From Rotaria socialis (Eukaryota; Rotifera; Eurotatoria; Philodinida; Philodinidae): a DNA stretch of 64,000 bases. This document shows positions 19,970 through 32,571 of the stretch, one piece after another. The DNA is taken from NCBI GenBank assembly GCA_905331475.1, contig CAJNYU010004514.1, positions 124,001 through 188,000 of the forward strand. The letters are read 5' to 3'. Below the pieces are notes generated by a model. The model made no database searches. It had not been told where the DNA came from and saw only the letters and a program-made list of their open reading frames with translations. Position 1 is the stretch's first letter. Each line of letters begins with the position of its first letter. The position numbers were made by a program, and so were the translations under genes.

Positions 19970-22894
19970 AACAAGAAAGTATGAATAATTTAAGTATGGG
20001 ATTAGATACAATGAACGATGGTGATGATACATTTTATTCTGTTAATGATGGTATTGAAGAAGTTCTTAAGGATGATGGTTGTGAAACGAATATTTGTAAT
20101 CTTGTATCGTTTTTTGATTCGGTTAACACCGGCGAAAGCTTTTCCGAATTGTTGTTGATTATGAAACGATCGTACTTACAGCTTATTTTGGAATTACGTG
20201 AAGAGTATTTACTGCCACAGGGTGTTACAAATATCATTTCTACGTATATTGTAACGCTTTTTCGTCACTTAGAAATTTTATTGAATAAAAAAGCAGTTCT
20301 TCCATCTACAGATATTTATTCATCTTCAACATCAACATTACCAAAACAGAATAAAAAGATTATTGAAATTTGCCAACTGCATGAAACATTGAATGGTTTA
20401 TCTAATATGATCGAATCAAATTCTAAAAACAATAATCAATTCATTAAAAATTGTGAGAAATATTTCGATTTTAATTCACCAGAATAAGTGATATTATCAT
20501 AACCTAATGAACCTATTGAACATGCTTATTTTATTCCAATCGATAGAACATTATCATTTATGTTGAAATCTCAACGACTTTTGTTAGAAATCTCAGAAAA
20601 TATACAACAACAACGAATCAGCGTAGAAAATGATTCATATCTTATGTTTTCAATAAGAGATGGACATTATGGTAATCGATTTGATGAAGATAGTCTTATG
20701 ATCCAGTTGTATTTGGATGATATTGGTCTAACTAATCCACTTGGTGCAAAACGTGATAAACATAAAATGACTATGGTATATTTTTCTCTGGAGGATGTTC
20801 CAGACAAATATCGATCGAAACTTGATTTCATTCAATTAGTTGCTGTTTGTGAGAGCAAACATCTCAAAGTAAATTTTCTAATGGTAAACTCGAACAAGTA
20901 CTGATAGAATTGTGAGTTAGAAAAACTTGTTTTCATAGTATTGATGCAAAATAAGAAAACGTTAGCTTTATTATTTTCTTTTATAAACGCTAACTAAAAT
21001 CTTAACTTGAGATATCTAATTTAAGAAAGAACAAAACATCAATACGATTTTGTAATATCTAATATTTCTTATTTGAGAATGATGTCAAAGCTCAGCGTTT
21101 CTTCGCGCCGATAATTGAAAATTTAAACAAGTTGCAATTGCATGGTATTTCAATTCACGGCGTTCATCTTACGTTTTCTTTTTCTACCGTTGTTGCTGAC
21201 AATCTAGCATCCCATTTTGTAGGTGGTTTTCAGTCTTGTTTCAATGGTGGCCATTTTTGCAGAAGATGTTATATTACATATTCAGAGAAGAATTTAATGA
21301 TTTCATTATCAAAAATTCAAACTCGGTTAATCATTGATCACGATGATCTTGTTGATAAGATCATCAATGATCCTAATAGAGTCCCTTTGAAGGCTGTTAT
21401 TGGACCAAGTCCTTTACGAGAGCTGATTGGTTTTCATCCGACAACATCATTACCTCGAGATCTCATGCATGATTTAATTGAAGGAATATGCTCAATGATT
21501 ATAATTTCTTTACTCAAGCAAGCGTCTGCATTACGAATTATAACATACAGTGAGAATATTGTTGTTATCTTTAACTTTCATACTCAGATTTTCTTGTATA
21601 AATAGATAATCATATAATTTTCGCATACAATGAGGGCGCTTTTCTCTAAATTATGTTTATTCTTTCTCTTGTTTTCAATTTTTAATCTTGCTGAAACTAT
21701 CAAATCGTTAGAAATCAAAGCAATCTTAATAAATACATTATATTCGATTTTTAATGAGTTAAGTGTAGGAGAATTAATTGCATTAAGTGAATATAGGATT
21801 GATTAGAATCTTTTTATATTCTAAACAATAGCAATTTTTTAAAATCGTAGTAAAACTACTTCGTAATATTATTTTGAATAATTTGTTCTTACTTATCTCG
21901 TTGATTTATTTTTTTTACATGTTAAGTTCGTATGCAAGAACGTATGGAACAATTTCAATATGGAAAATTTGATTCCAGTAATCAACCGCCTCCACTGCTA
22001 GTAAAACACCTTCAAAACAATCATATGGTTGCCACAGCGGCACAAAAATTATGTTTTTTCAAGCGTTTCCCTATCATTTTTAATGATGTAGTTTATCTTT
22101 TACCTTCATTTATAGTGTACAAAGTATTACGAGAAATACTTGACCTTATATTGTCATATCCATTTCGGAAAAAATGGCTACATGTACTTGGTGAATTATG
22201 TGATACTTTCCACGAAACAATGCTAAGTCATTTTCCGGATAAAATAACGCCAAAGGCGCATTTTATTCGAGAATACAAATACATAATCAATGATTTTGGT
22301 CCAGCAGTTAAACAATGGTGTTTTAGATATGAAGCTAACCATTCCTATTTCAAGAAAATCACAGCTCGAACGAATAATTTCAAAAACATTCCGAAGATGC
22401 TTGTCACACGTTATCATTTAAAACAATGTTTGACATTCGGTCATTTATCTCAATTACAATCATCTCAATATTCTGTAGGAATGAAAAAAGTTCAAAGTAC
22501 TTGTTTTAATTTACCAATGAAAGATATTTTATTGAAACATTTCGATCATATTGATTTTGATAAAGATCTATATCAATCTAATACATTAATTTATGACAAT
22601 GTTGAATACCGTCGATGTGGAGTGAATATTATAGATTTGAAACCATCTCATGCGCAACCAATATTTGCTCAAATTATTATGATTTTAAAAAAGAATGAAA
22701 AATGGTGGTTATTAGTAGATATTCTTGATACCATTTGTTATGATGAAAAATTATTTGCATGGCAAATACAATCTACAGCTCGATATTCTTTGATTGATCC
22801 AAATGCTTTAGTATATTATCACAAAGAATTGGATATTTATATGGTGAAAAATTTGAGTTTTGCTTCATTTACATCACGTCTGACATTACATTAA
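19970..22894 (+). pseudogene. Transposase-like protein of a repetitive metazoan family, decayed and 5'-truncated
   Basis: Three exon blocks join in frame: up to 20883, 21096-21549, 21927-22894. Recognisable segments are DEDSLMIQLYLDDIGLTNPL and KYRSKLDFIQLVAVC, ADNLASHFVGGFQSCF followed by a zinc-binding FCRRCY, TTSLPRDLMHDLIEGIC, and DFGPAVKQWCFRYEANHSYF. These match a multi-copy family of uncharacterised metazoan proteins that I associate with CACTA/TNP2-like DNA transposons (the MHDL.EG motif); the association is an inference. Two in-frame stops, TAA at 20485 and TAA at 20500, separate the N-terminal block from DEDS..., and the 5' end runs into the CGTAAACG cluster and gap. The copy is probably dead, although its splice sites remain good (ATG|GTAAAC, CTCAG|CG). 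Confidence 0.65.
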
Positions 22895-23314
22895 CCATAA
22901 CATGAACGTTTAATGTTTCAAACGCTTATTCTCATATAGATGTTATTATAGCTTCATTTTGAAACTTTCATTAATCTTTTTTATTTATAGTATACGCGTG
23001 TCTGATAGTATCAGATCTTATTCTATGGCTATATGGTCCCCTTTACTGATGCATATGGCGATTGATGAAGAAATAGGTTATGATTTATGACTAATGAGAC
23101 TTTATGATTTGATTTTGTCTTTGCGTTTTGCGTTTTGAAGTATTATATACTTGTATTAGTTATAAAACTCTTTCACATTCCACGTTTTTTTATATAACAA
23201 CACATACTAATCTAGCTTTCTAACTTTCTAACTTTCTCAACTATGTTTTTTCAAAAAAACCATGTTTTTATTCTTTTCATTATATTTAAATATAACTTTT
23301 TGTTTGTTTTCTAG

Positions 23315-26300
23315 AGCATGATGTGGATGGCCCAATGCTCAAGATGTTGAATAATGTTGAACGAATATCACAGTTAATTCCGAAATTGAAACAGCAGTTA
23401 CGTTTTTTAGAAGAACGTGAAAAATTATTACGAGGAATTGAAAATGGTTCAATTTCATGTGATAGTTCTTTATCTAATACATCTACCATACCTAAAACAC
23501 CAATTATTACTGTACCAAATGCTCAAACATCACCTACTGTTTCAGTTAATTCACAATCACTATCTTCAATTTATTTGTCAAATACAAAGATTTCATCAAC
23601 TATGTCTATGAATAATTTAACAACTGATCAAATTATTACCGCTACAGATATACCTTCATCTTTTCCAGATATATATGAAGTACCAATATTACCAAATGCT
23701 TTATTGAAAGATATTGAAGCTGGAAATCTCAAAAGTTTTGGTCCACATTACCAAGGTCGACAAATACTAATCGATGCAGTAGTTCATGATCTGGTTGAAA
23801 ATTATAATTTACTGTAAGTTATTGCTACAGTGAAATACATATAGTTCTCATGTTCCTCTATATCTGATCAATCGATTTTTTCTATTCTTTTTCGACAGTT
23901 TTTTATTTAAAACTCACAAGATTAGCATTTTTTTATTGATTACCTTGTTAAAATTTATATTTCAACAAATATGAAAAACGAAACCGTTAACTTAAACATT
24001 TTTTGTCAAAATATCTCAAATGATAAGACAAGATTTCTCTCTATCATGAAATTGTCTGTTATCAACAGTTTTAAAACTTGATCAGTCTTTTATTCATGTT
24101 TAATTAATACTTTGCCCATAGTCAAAGATTGAACGATCAACATAAGCTTATTGTTTTTTCAATTACTTTAGAAATTCACATTCATTTTTATTATTTATTT
24201 TTTTATTAGCTATTTATCAAAAACACAATATAATACCGTTGGCTCTGCTATTGTGCGATGTTTGAGATTACCCTCAACACCAGAAAATCTAGTAAGTTGA
24301 CTTATCGTTTAGAAAAAAATATCAATTTTTAAATTTAAGGCAATTTGGAAAGACGCATTACAAACTAAATTAAAACGAACACGTGTTGATCATCCAAATA
24401 GCAGTCTTGTTCAAGTATTTCGCTCAAAATATTCAAATTTGGGATCTGGACGTCCAGTCAAACAAAAAATTGGTACAGTTGTTGAACGTGATAGAAATAA
24501 GCAGGTAACTAATAATTAAATATTACTTATCACTTGGTTTTTTCTTCTAGATGGTAATAATGCCTTATAGCGAGGAGTTGTCTGATGAAATTCAATCCAA
24601 AGTGGTACAGCTACAAAATTTTTCTCAATTTGATGTTAGCACTCAATTACGGTTATGGAAAGAAACATTTATCTTTCGTCGACAAGTCGTACGAGATCAA
24701 TCAACCAGTGATATTATGAAGAATTTTCTTGCCTGTAGTAATGCTTTCCTGGTAAATTGGTTTCTCAAGATTATCTCTTCGTATTAGACAATTGTTTTCT
24801 ATTATAGCTCTTCGAAGAAGTAAAAATGCTGACGAACATTGACTTTAGTAAAGAAGTTCGACAACAAGTTCCTATTTTACTAGATAAATTAGTTGAAACT
24901 CCTGCATTCATTGCCGGTAAATAAAATTAATGATAAGCATTCATGAATAAACAATTCCTGATTTTAGATTCATCCCCTAGTGAAGGTACTCATAGGGTAG
25001 TACTCAAAAAGTACTCACGCTAGAAAATGTCACGAGTACTCATGCGTATTCATGGGATTTGAGTACTCATCAGTAGTACTCGAACTAGATTTTGACCGGT
25101 TGAGTCCGACTACTGAGTACTCGCCTCATAAGACTGAGTTTTCTATGAGTACTACCCACGTATCTTCCGAGTACTCTGGTAGCTTTTTACAAGATTTACT
25201 CATTCATCTATACATTGTTCACTATATTTTAATACTAAATGAATTCTATTTCGTTAACCTATCAACAATAGTATATTAGTGCAATGAAATTCACAGATAC
25301 AAAAAACTACAGAAAAAAGAATACTAAAATTTGTTACGATACAGTATACTCAGTAACACGAACAATTAATTTAAAAATTATTGGATGAATTTTTGATTCG
25401 ATTCGTGTATGAAAACAAATTTATGTTAAAGCGATCCTTATACAAAAAAAAAGAAACTTCCTGACATGAATCATCGATGCTATTTAGTAGCCAGAAAAAA
25501 AGCTTAACTAATCTGAAACAAAATTTTATCTGAAATTTAGAAATTAAAAGTTATCAGATCATTGTTTGTACACAATGAAAAGACATATTTTGTTTAATTC
25601 GAAAGTTGAACAGTTGAAAATTAAAAGTGTATGTGTATATGTACGTGTCTCTGTTCACAAAATGAAATATAATTGATTTGATATATCCAATCGCTATGTA
25701 GACAAAAATGAATCATCTACTAAAAATGAAGGATAGAATGAACATATCCACGAAATAGTTTTTTAATAGTTTTTTAATTGATTTCATCACATTTTGTTTT
25801 ATACAATGTAATTTAGCTTTTTACATGTTAGTGCATTGGTGTTTTGTCGAAACACAGAAGTGAGTACTACTTTGAGTACTCAGACTATCGTATACGAATG
25901 AATTTCAGAAAGTTAACTTATGCGAGTACTCACTTGAGTACACGAACACTAAAGATACACAGAAAATTTCACGAGTACTCCAACGAGTCTTTTGTGTACT
26001 CATGCTGGCAGGCCGTACTCGCTTGACGAGTAGTTTCACTAGGGTCTCCTATTCGATTAATTAAAATCTTATGTCGAAAGTTCGGCGAGACTATTCAACA
26101 CATATTCTGCGAAAAGGTAAGCTTATCTTTTATATGTTCAAGATTTTACTTAAAAGCAGAGATGAGATTAGTTTGAATTTATCTCAGTCAATAAACGATT
26201 GAGTTAAATGATTGAAGATACATAAAGAAGATTTAAAGTTGCAGTTCTTAAGAAAGACCTTTATCTTATTCGATGCTCTACCTTCTTTAAAACTGGTCTG

Positions 26301-27264
26301 TGTCTTGTATCTGTTGTATGATCTCTTTTGATTGGCACGTATTCACGTTGAAGACTCGTATCGTAATGATTGATTTATAAATGTAATTTTTCTCAACTGT
26401 TGACTTCAAATATTAGTTATCTTTGAAACATATTGACACTAGATAGTGATATATCATGGCATACCTTTTGTTTTTATTAGTACAAATTATAAGCATAAGT
26501 TTTTATAGAAACTGCCAACACCATATCCAACATTGGTCTCGATTGATGATATCATTCATATTTACGTTGACTTCAATCCAATTGTTTCAACAAGTTCACC
26601 CGATGATGCTCTTGGTCTTCTTATCGCAATGTATTTTATTTTTGAATTATCATTTGATAAAAAGAGCAGAACCACTCGATTTTATATTGTGTATTACACG
26701 GTTGTAAACAATTTATCTCTAATTCAATTCGAGTATTGATAAAAGAGAAGAATATTGATATTCACCGTGAACATCTTCAACTGCCATCTATCTCGTCCTA
26801 TTCTGTCTCAAACGATACAACAACACTTACTAATGAATCTCAAAGTCAATCACAAATTGTTACAAATTTATTGGATCATTCTATTGGTAAACAGAATTCT
26901 TTTATTGTTAATCAAATAACAACACCAACTACTTCGACAGATAGTTCTCATTTAAGTGTAGGTGTAGCTTTTGATACAAATGAGTGAGTTATATCTTTAA
27001 ATAATTTATGTCTTAATCATTTATTTCTTATGTAGATGCAACGGAAACAACGAGAACGTGTCACCATCTGATTGTAATTCTCAACTTCAAACAAGAAAGA
27101 AACGAAAACGTAAACAAAATTTAAATGAAGAAGAACAGGATGATACATCCATGAAAAATGCTCCACAAGAAAATGTTGAATATTCTCTAAGTCGTCTTCC
27201 ACTTGCTAGTATGACAAATTCAACGGTTGCAATACGACAGACAAAACGCAAACGACGGACTTGA
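23315..27264 (+). CDS. SAM/SAMD3-like multi-exon protein with basic C-terminus, 5' incomplete
   Basis: Exons in frame: 23315-23813, 24210-24291, 24340-24504, 24551-24751, 24808-24916, 24968-24985 plus 26043-26116 (split by an inserted element), 26509-about 26688/26700, about 26734/26748-26983, 27036-27264. The first block looks like the second half of a SAM domain (EHDVDGPMLKMLNNV...IPKLKQQLRFLEE). The middle (LVENYNLLYLSKTQYNTVGS, AIWKDALQTKLKRTR, QLRLWKETFIFRRQVV) matches the region that follows SAM in SAMD3-like proteins of fish and invertebrates. The C-terminus is Ser/Thr-rich and then nuclear-signal-like (TRKKRKRKQN, RQTKRKRRT). No exon for the first half of SAM was found, and the junction near 26700 is uncertain. 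Function unknown; such proteins are often neighbours or parts of transposase-like genes, as here. It may be transposon cargo or a domesticated gene. Confidence 0.65.
24975..26044. mobile_element. GAGTACTC-rich inverted-repeat element inside an exon (intron-like)
   Basis: Ends CCCTAGTGAAGGTACTC and, inverted, CCCTAGTGAAACTACTC, flanked by TC on both sides (24973-24974, 26045-26046). Precise removal with one TC restores the uninterrupted reading DSSPIRLIKILCRKFG in the SAMD3-like gene. The left end also provides a donor (GTGAAG|GTACTC at 24986) and the right end an acceptor (TTTCACTAG|GG at 26041-26042). Splicing between them keeps frame and adds only three residues (DSSP-SEG-SPIRL). The interior is packed with GAGTACTC palindromes near both ends and has no transposase frame. 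Confidence 0.75.
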
Positions 27265-29050
27265 TCTTGATGTCTTATATGTTCAAGTAATCGATCGAAT
27301 AACTTTTCTCATTCTTTCTTCTTCTCAAACGAAATTGTTTCAAACATGATCCGTTTCTTTCGTTATTTTAATTCCTTATTTTTTGTTATTCATGCAAAAT
27401 AAAATAATATATAAAGATATTAAACAAATTGAATATAATATTATTAATCTTTATCGAATTAGGGGAAAAAAACATCATAACGTAACGATCTAAAAAGCAT
27501 TGTTACTTTCTTTTTTTCTCTTCTTGATGATTGTTTGGCTCGTCTATATAATTCAATCGGTATCAAATGTTTAATAACTCGATAGGTAAGTATGATAGGG
27601 ACAATATTTTTCCTTAATGAATTTTTAGGTTGCATGATACGTTATTTCCTCGAAAATTGGTCGACAAAATAGGTAAAATATAACTTTTTGATCTTCTTTG
27701 TTATCATTGTATTTAGCATTTAGTTATTTAATTCAAGCAATATCGTCAACTGAATGAATGATGTTGATATTTAATTTTTGTCAACTTTATTATCCTTTTT
27801 GTGCATTATCCATTCAATGCTAACTTAATAAAGAAATGAATCGGCATTTTCATTATTGATTTCTTTCCATTTCTTTCATTCAATTTATGCATTTCAATAA
27901 TATCAGTTATTCAACAAAGTAACAAATCAGTCCTAAATTATTCCTTCTACTGAAAGGAGGGTACGGCGAAAAGTTTATTTCCATTAATATCAAATAATAA
28001 ACAACTTGGTGAGTGATACGTCTTGAAATTTTCTTTCTTTATCTTTTAAATTTAGTCGTTCCGTTCGAACAACAACATCAATCGACTTATCTGATATTGA
28101 TATTCATGTCTTTACTTATTATTTTCTATTTATTCATTGTTCATCCACTATGAAGTCAGTAAAACAGCGGATCAAATTTTAAATAACGACGCTTCTTTCT
28201 TTATTTCGCTCAGCTTTTAATCTACATGGTATTAATTATTACGCAAAGTAGCAACTGGAAGATTAATTGTTTATTTTCATTAATATCAAACAATGAATAA
28301 CATGGTAAGTAACATGTTATTTTCGAATTCTTTTTCTTCCCTTTATACTTAGTTCTTGCACCTAAACAATATCATCAATTGAATTATATGATGTTACAAT
28401 CTTCTTGATGTCGAGCCACAGTAGTTAAATTTCATTATCAATTCAATATAAACTATATCGAACAATGAACCACATGGTGCGTGAGGTTTTCCTTTTCTTA
28501 TTTTATTTCGTAAGCCTATACTCTCATTTCGTCAACACATATTACTGAACGATACAATGTGGTAGTTATTTCAATTTTAGCCCCCCTTTTTCTTCTGTGA
28601 GCTACTACATTACCAATCAAATGTACTGACTCACGTATAAGATGTTAGTCATCTATTCTCTTTCAGTATGAGTTAATCTTCATTGTCTAATGAGCCACTT
28701 TTCTTTTAAAAAATAACACAGTGATATCCAACATATTTCTCGTGAGCAGGATGATATACATACATTTGTTTCTCCCTCTTGAAATTCAGATTATCTCTTC
28801 TGACAATTCTATATTACCATTAAGTTTCATTCATTTTTTTCGTACTAACTAGACTTTGTTTTATTTATCGATCTATTTCACTTGTATCAAAGGTTAGCTA
28901 TTTCAATATCATTCGTTAAAATATTCTCATTTTCCCTTTTCTTTTTCAGATCGTGTCTTGTAAGGATTTTCATTCACAAGGAAGTTTCATGCGTTTCGAA
29001 TGTTTACTTTGCCTTTTTCTAATTGCTAAATGAAGCTCATGAGTTGACTG
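27265..29050. repeat. Degenerate direct repeats, no gene
   Basis: Several loosely related blocks recur at roughly 180-300 base spacing: CATTAATATCAAATAATAAAC (about 27989), CATTAATATCAAACAATGAA (about 28278), CTATATCGAACAATGAACCA (about 28455), each followed by a GGTGAGT, GGTAAGT or GGTGCGT donor-like string. A partner motif AACAACATCAATCGAC / CAATATCATCAATTGAA / GCAATATCGTCAACTGAA accompanies them. It is downstream of the SAMD3-like stop and may be a decayed local duplication. No protein is readable. Confidence 0.45.
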
Positions 29051-29059
29051 AAATATGAC

Positions 29060-29420
29060 CTGATAAACGCTTTCATCGTTAGTGAACGTGATGAACTAGC
29101 TGTTATAGCATTCGGTAAACTTCATGGTAGCTGATATAGGCAATTAGCTGGCTGAAATAGCTTTGGATAAACAGTTTGGACGATTTATGAACGTGATGAG
29201 TCAGATGGTATACAGTTTGATAAACGGTTTCCTCATTTATGAAGGTGATGAACCAGCTGAAAAACGTGTTGGTAAACCCTTTCATCGTTTATGAATGTGA
29301 TGAAGTAGGTGCTACACCCTTTGATGAACCCTATTCATCGTTTATGAAGGTGATGAGCCGAGTGAAGAACTGTCTAATAAACCTTGCAACGGTTGATGGA
29401 AGTGACGAACGTGTAATTAT
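29060..29420. repeat. ~52-bp degenerate tandem repeat
   Basis: About seven units of roughly 52 bases, each of the form TGATAAACGCTTTCATCGTT followed by TATGAACGTGATGAACCAGC and a variable AAAACGTTT spacer. Unit starts lie near 29062, 29112, 29167, 29218, 29271, 29322 and 29374. The plus frame 29239-29427 and the minus frame 29103-29285 are by-products of the repeat. Related wording in opposite orientation (AAACGTTTATCAGAGTG, CTGATAAACCTTTTCATG) continues to about 29760. Confidence 0.7.
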
Positions 29421-29907
29421 AAGTTGAACAACGATAAAGGAAAGGTATTTCACGATAAAATATGCATTGATAAATGGAACGACATGCGAGAATTAATTGG
29501 TTTTTTAGTCTGCTAAACCCTTCAGAAACGTTTATCAGAGTGCAACGTGTGACAATCCCTTGAAGCATTTTTGAAAGTAATAAACGCTCTGATAAACCTT
29601 TTCATGTGCGGTTATCGTGTGTGATGAACGATGTTTTTGACTGCTTCGAGGGGTATGTGGAGGGGTTTATCAGGCCTTGAAAAACGCTTAAAAGGGTTTG
29701 TCACACGATGCACTCTGATAAACTGTTTAAGGGTATATCAATCGACAGATTTTTTTTCAGTGTATGCTTAAGTATCTATCTGTAACTGTTACTTGTGTTT
29801 TTAAGTTTCTAAAAAAAAACAACAGTTCAAGCGATTATAATATTGTCAATAATTGATGTCGTTTGTATCCGACTTTGTATTGTGTGATAATGTTCAAAAT
29901 TATCAGT

Positions 29908-30321
29908 TTTTGATGTGTTCTGTTACGATATTGTAAAGAGGCTCAGGAGCGCGTCTGATCTGAGTGGGAGGGTGTGCCGATATCGATGGCACGCTTCGAT
30001 GATTCTCCTTCTTTCTCTTTCTGTTCTCTTTCCATTGTTCTAATACCTCTCTCTCCCGTCTCTCTTCTATCTCTCTCCTATATATATGTGTGTTATGTAT
30101 GAAGTTATTACACTCTGGAGGTGTCAGATGACACAATACACCATCATGCCGACGGGCATAGGCGACACTCTCTAGTTTTGTCGTTACACTCTGGATACTT
30201 GAAGTAGCCTAATAAACATCTTTGCCGAGAGTGGCACAAGCTNCACTCTCTAGTTGTGTCGTTACACTCTGGATATGTGAATAAACGAATAAACATCATT
30301 GCCGTGAGTGGCTGTAAGCTA
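29908..30321. repeat. LTR-like dispersed repeat with 78-bp tandem unit
   Basis: A pyrimidine-rich CTCTCTCTCCTATATATATG tract and TATGTATGAAGTTATTACAC are followed by two near-identical units of about 78 bases (30166-30243, 30244-30321), CACTCTCTAGTTTTGTCGTT...AATAAACATC...GAGTGGC, and one degenerate unit before them. AATAAA is a polyadenylation-type signal. A second copy is at 46924-47109. The structure suggests a solo LTR or the end of a retroelement, but no TG...CA ends, target duplication or coding region were confirmed. Confidence 0.5.
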
Positions 30322-32128
30322 CTCCACCTCTATCCAGTTTGTCAATACGATATAAACTCAACAGAGCCTTATTCATCGTTACAAATGGGACATCAATTAG
30401 TTTAAACGAGAGTACAAATATATTCATAGCAATAATAGTATGGTGATGCAATGAACATCGTAGAGTTCGATCAATAATAGTATTGCATAGAACAAAGAGA
30501 GAGCAAGCCAACGATTGTATTTCAGAGCCGAATAAAAGTCAAAATCGAATAGAACGAGGTAATGTAATTTCACCATCAGATGATTCTACACTCGCATTAC
30601 TGGTATTTTGTTTCATATTCACATATTATTCACCGTGCACAATAAGCTATTTTACAAAAACTCGAGCTGTAAACATTGGTTCAACGATTGATTTTCTACA
30701 ATAGCAACAAATAAAATCACAACAACTTTAATTCTTTGAATATTCTGTAGATAAAAAAAATTGAATTCGTTTCTTATACGCATTCATTTTTTTCTTGACA
30801 CAATTTTACTTTTTACATTAAATGAATTCATCTACTTAGTTAAAAAAAAGCAAAGTTCAGCTAAAATCCTCAGTCTTCTATTATTACCTGTTATGAATGA
30901 CTCCGACTAGCATATAGTGTTAAGAGATTAGTACAATGAAAACAAATAGTTGCGATATGGGATAACTTTTAATATTCGAAAACATCATTCTTTGATTATA
31001 TACACGTGTAATAATAATCTTTGGCCTCGGTGAAACGCAATCAAATGCTGGTCGTTTTTAAATAGAAGTACAGAAAAAACTCATAATCCTGTATTTCTAG
31101 GTCTTCAAAATAGATTGATTCTAGAAAAAATACAAGCGTAAGTAACATCGTAAGGAAAAAAAGTCTGAAACGTTGAAAAATATCTGAAACGAAACATTTT
31201 TATGGGCGTATATAATTCTATACAAGTTCTTGCGATAAACATTTTAACACTCTAGAATTTCTATTCGCTAATCAACAGAGACTATTGTTTTTATAAAGTT
31301 ATTTTCTTTTAGCATATTTTTAGAATCGAATATTGCAAGTATGAGTGTAAAAGGACATTGGTAAAGAATTTCTAGTTTTTGAGATTTAAAACTACCTGTG
31401 TTGATGTTTATGTCTGAAAGAGAAAAAAATATGAAAACAAAGTGCATTTAATGTAACAGAGCGAAGTGCATGTCTTACCTATGTTGTCTTTATTCTCGCA
31501 AGAAAAAATGGTGAACGATGGAAAAAAATTCCTCGTTGGTTTAACTATTTAATTGAATTAAATTCAGTATAAACAACTTCTATAGAGTTTCATTAATTTT
31601 AAATAGCGATTTTTATGGAAACTCATAATTATTCAAACGGTTTTTACAACTGTTTGATATTCTTCTTCTTATCCGATGTAAATCATAGAAAATAAAATTC
31701 GAAACATGCTTCCTATTTTCAGTAGCATTATAATCGTAATATCTCAAAAAGAATCTATACAACTAAATTCGCTATAAATCGTCGCAAGTTCCAAATAATT
31801 CTTAAAATGAATATATATGCACGCTTGCCAGTATTTCTTTCCTTGATTGATATTATTGCTCTTAATAAAACTGTCTTCAAACACAATATCTAGTGACGTT
31901 ACTCAAGCAATGCTATTTTCATGTAATAAAATAATAATAACGCATCTTTAGTTGCGTGATACCAAGATGAGAAAACTTCTGAATTTCTATTGTGATATTG
32001 CACTAAAATAGTTTGATTTTTATAGCATCAGTGGCTTCTCAATTGTCATCACATCGTTCGTTTTAATTATTCTGATTATTATTGTAAATCATTTCAAATA
32101 AAATCTAACAGTTTATTAGTTATCAGTA
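30322..32128. other. Intergenic, no gene seen
   Basis: Long AT-rich spacer upstream of the calcineurin gene. Frames such as 30483-30704 have no family signal. No tRNA or repeat was recognised in this part. Confidence 0.5.
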
Positions 32129-32281
32129 GTGTCAAATTTGAAACTTGAATTCCGTTGAAAATTTCAACTTTCAACTCATAGTGATATATGTGCGAGTCAC
32201 GATTGTTCAAAATGCTATTGGCTTAAAAGTTGAAAATTGAAAATTTCAATTTTCAATTGAATTCAAGTTTCAAGTTTGACA
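32129..32281. mobile_element. GTGTCAAA-ended MITE, copy F1
   Basis: The left end GTGTCAAATTTGAAACTTGA and the right end, inverted, TGTCAAACTTGAAACTTGAA are near-perfect inverted repeats, and further inverted TTGAAAATTTCAA strings fill the centre. A near-identical 140-bp copy lies at 39381-39520. Both sit after TA. Confidence 0.85.
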
Positions 32282-32571
32282 TATATGTTAGTTATTTACT
32301 GTAATTAGTTGTCCACTCTATTTGTATCATACAAATCAACGTCGTTATTTAAAAACATTAATTCGGACTATCTATGATACATTACAAAACTCATCTTATG
32401 CACAGATAATTCCATCAATGACACGCGGACTTGATTGATTTTCACTGTTCTCGATAGATACTAGTTAAATCTTTAATATTTGAATCCATGTTTCGTTTTC
32501 TCTGTAACTAATTTACGCGCGTTACGTTTTATAATAAATGTCGTATTGGAGATAGTTCTTGAAATAGAAAA

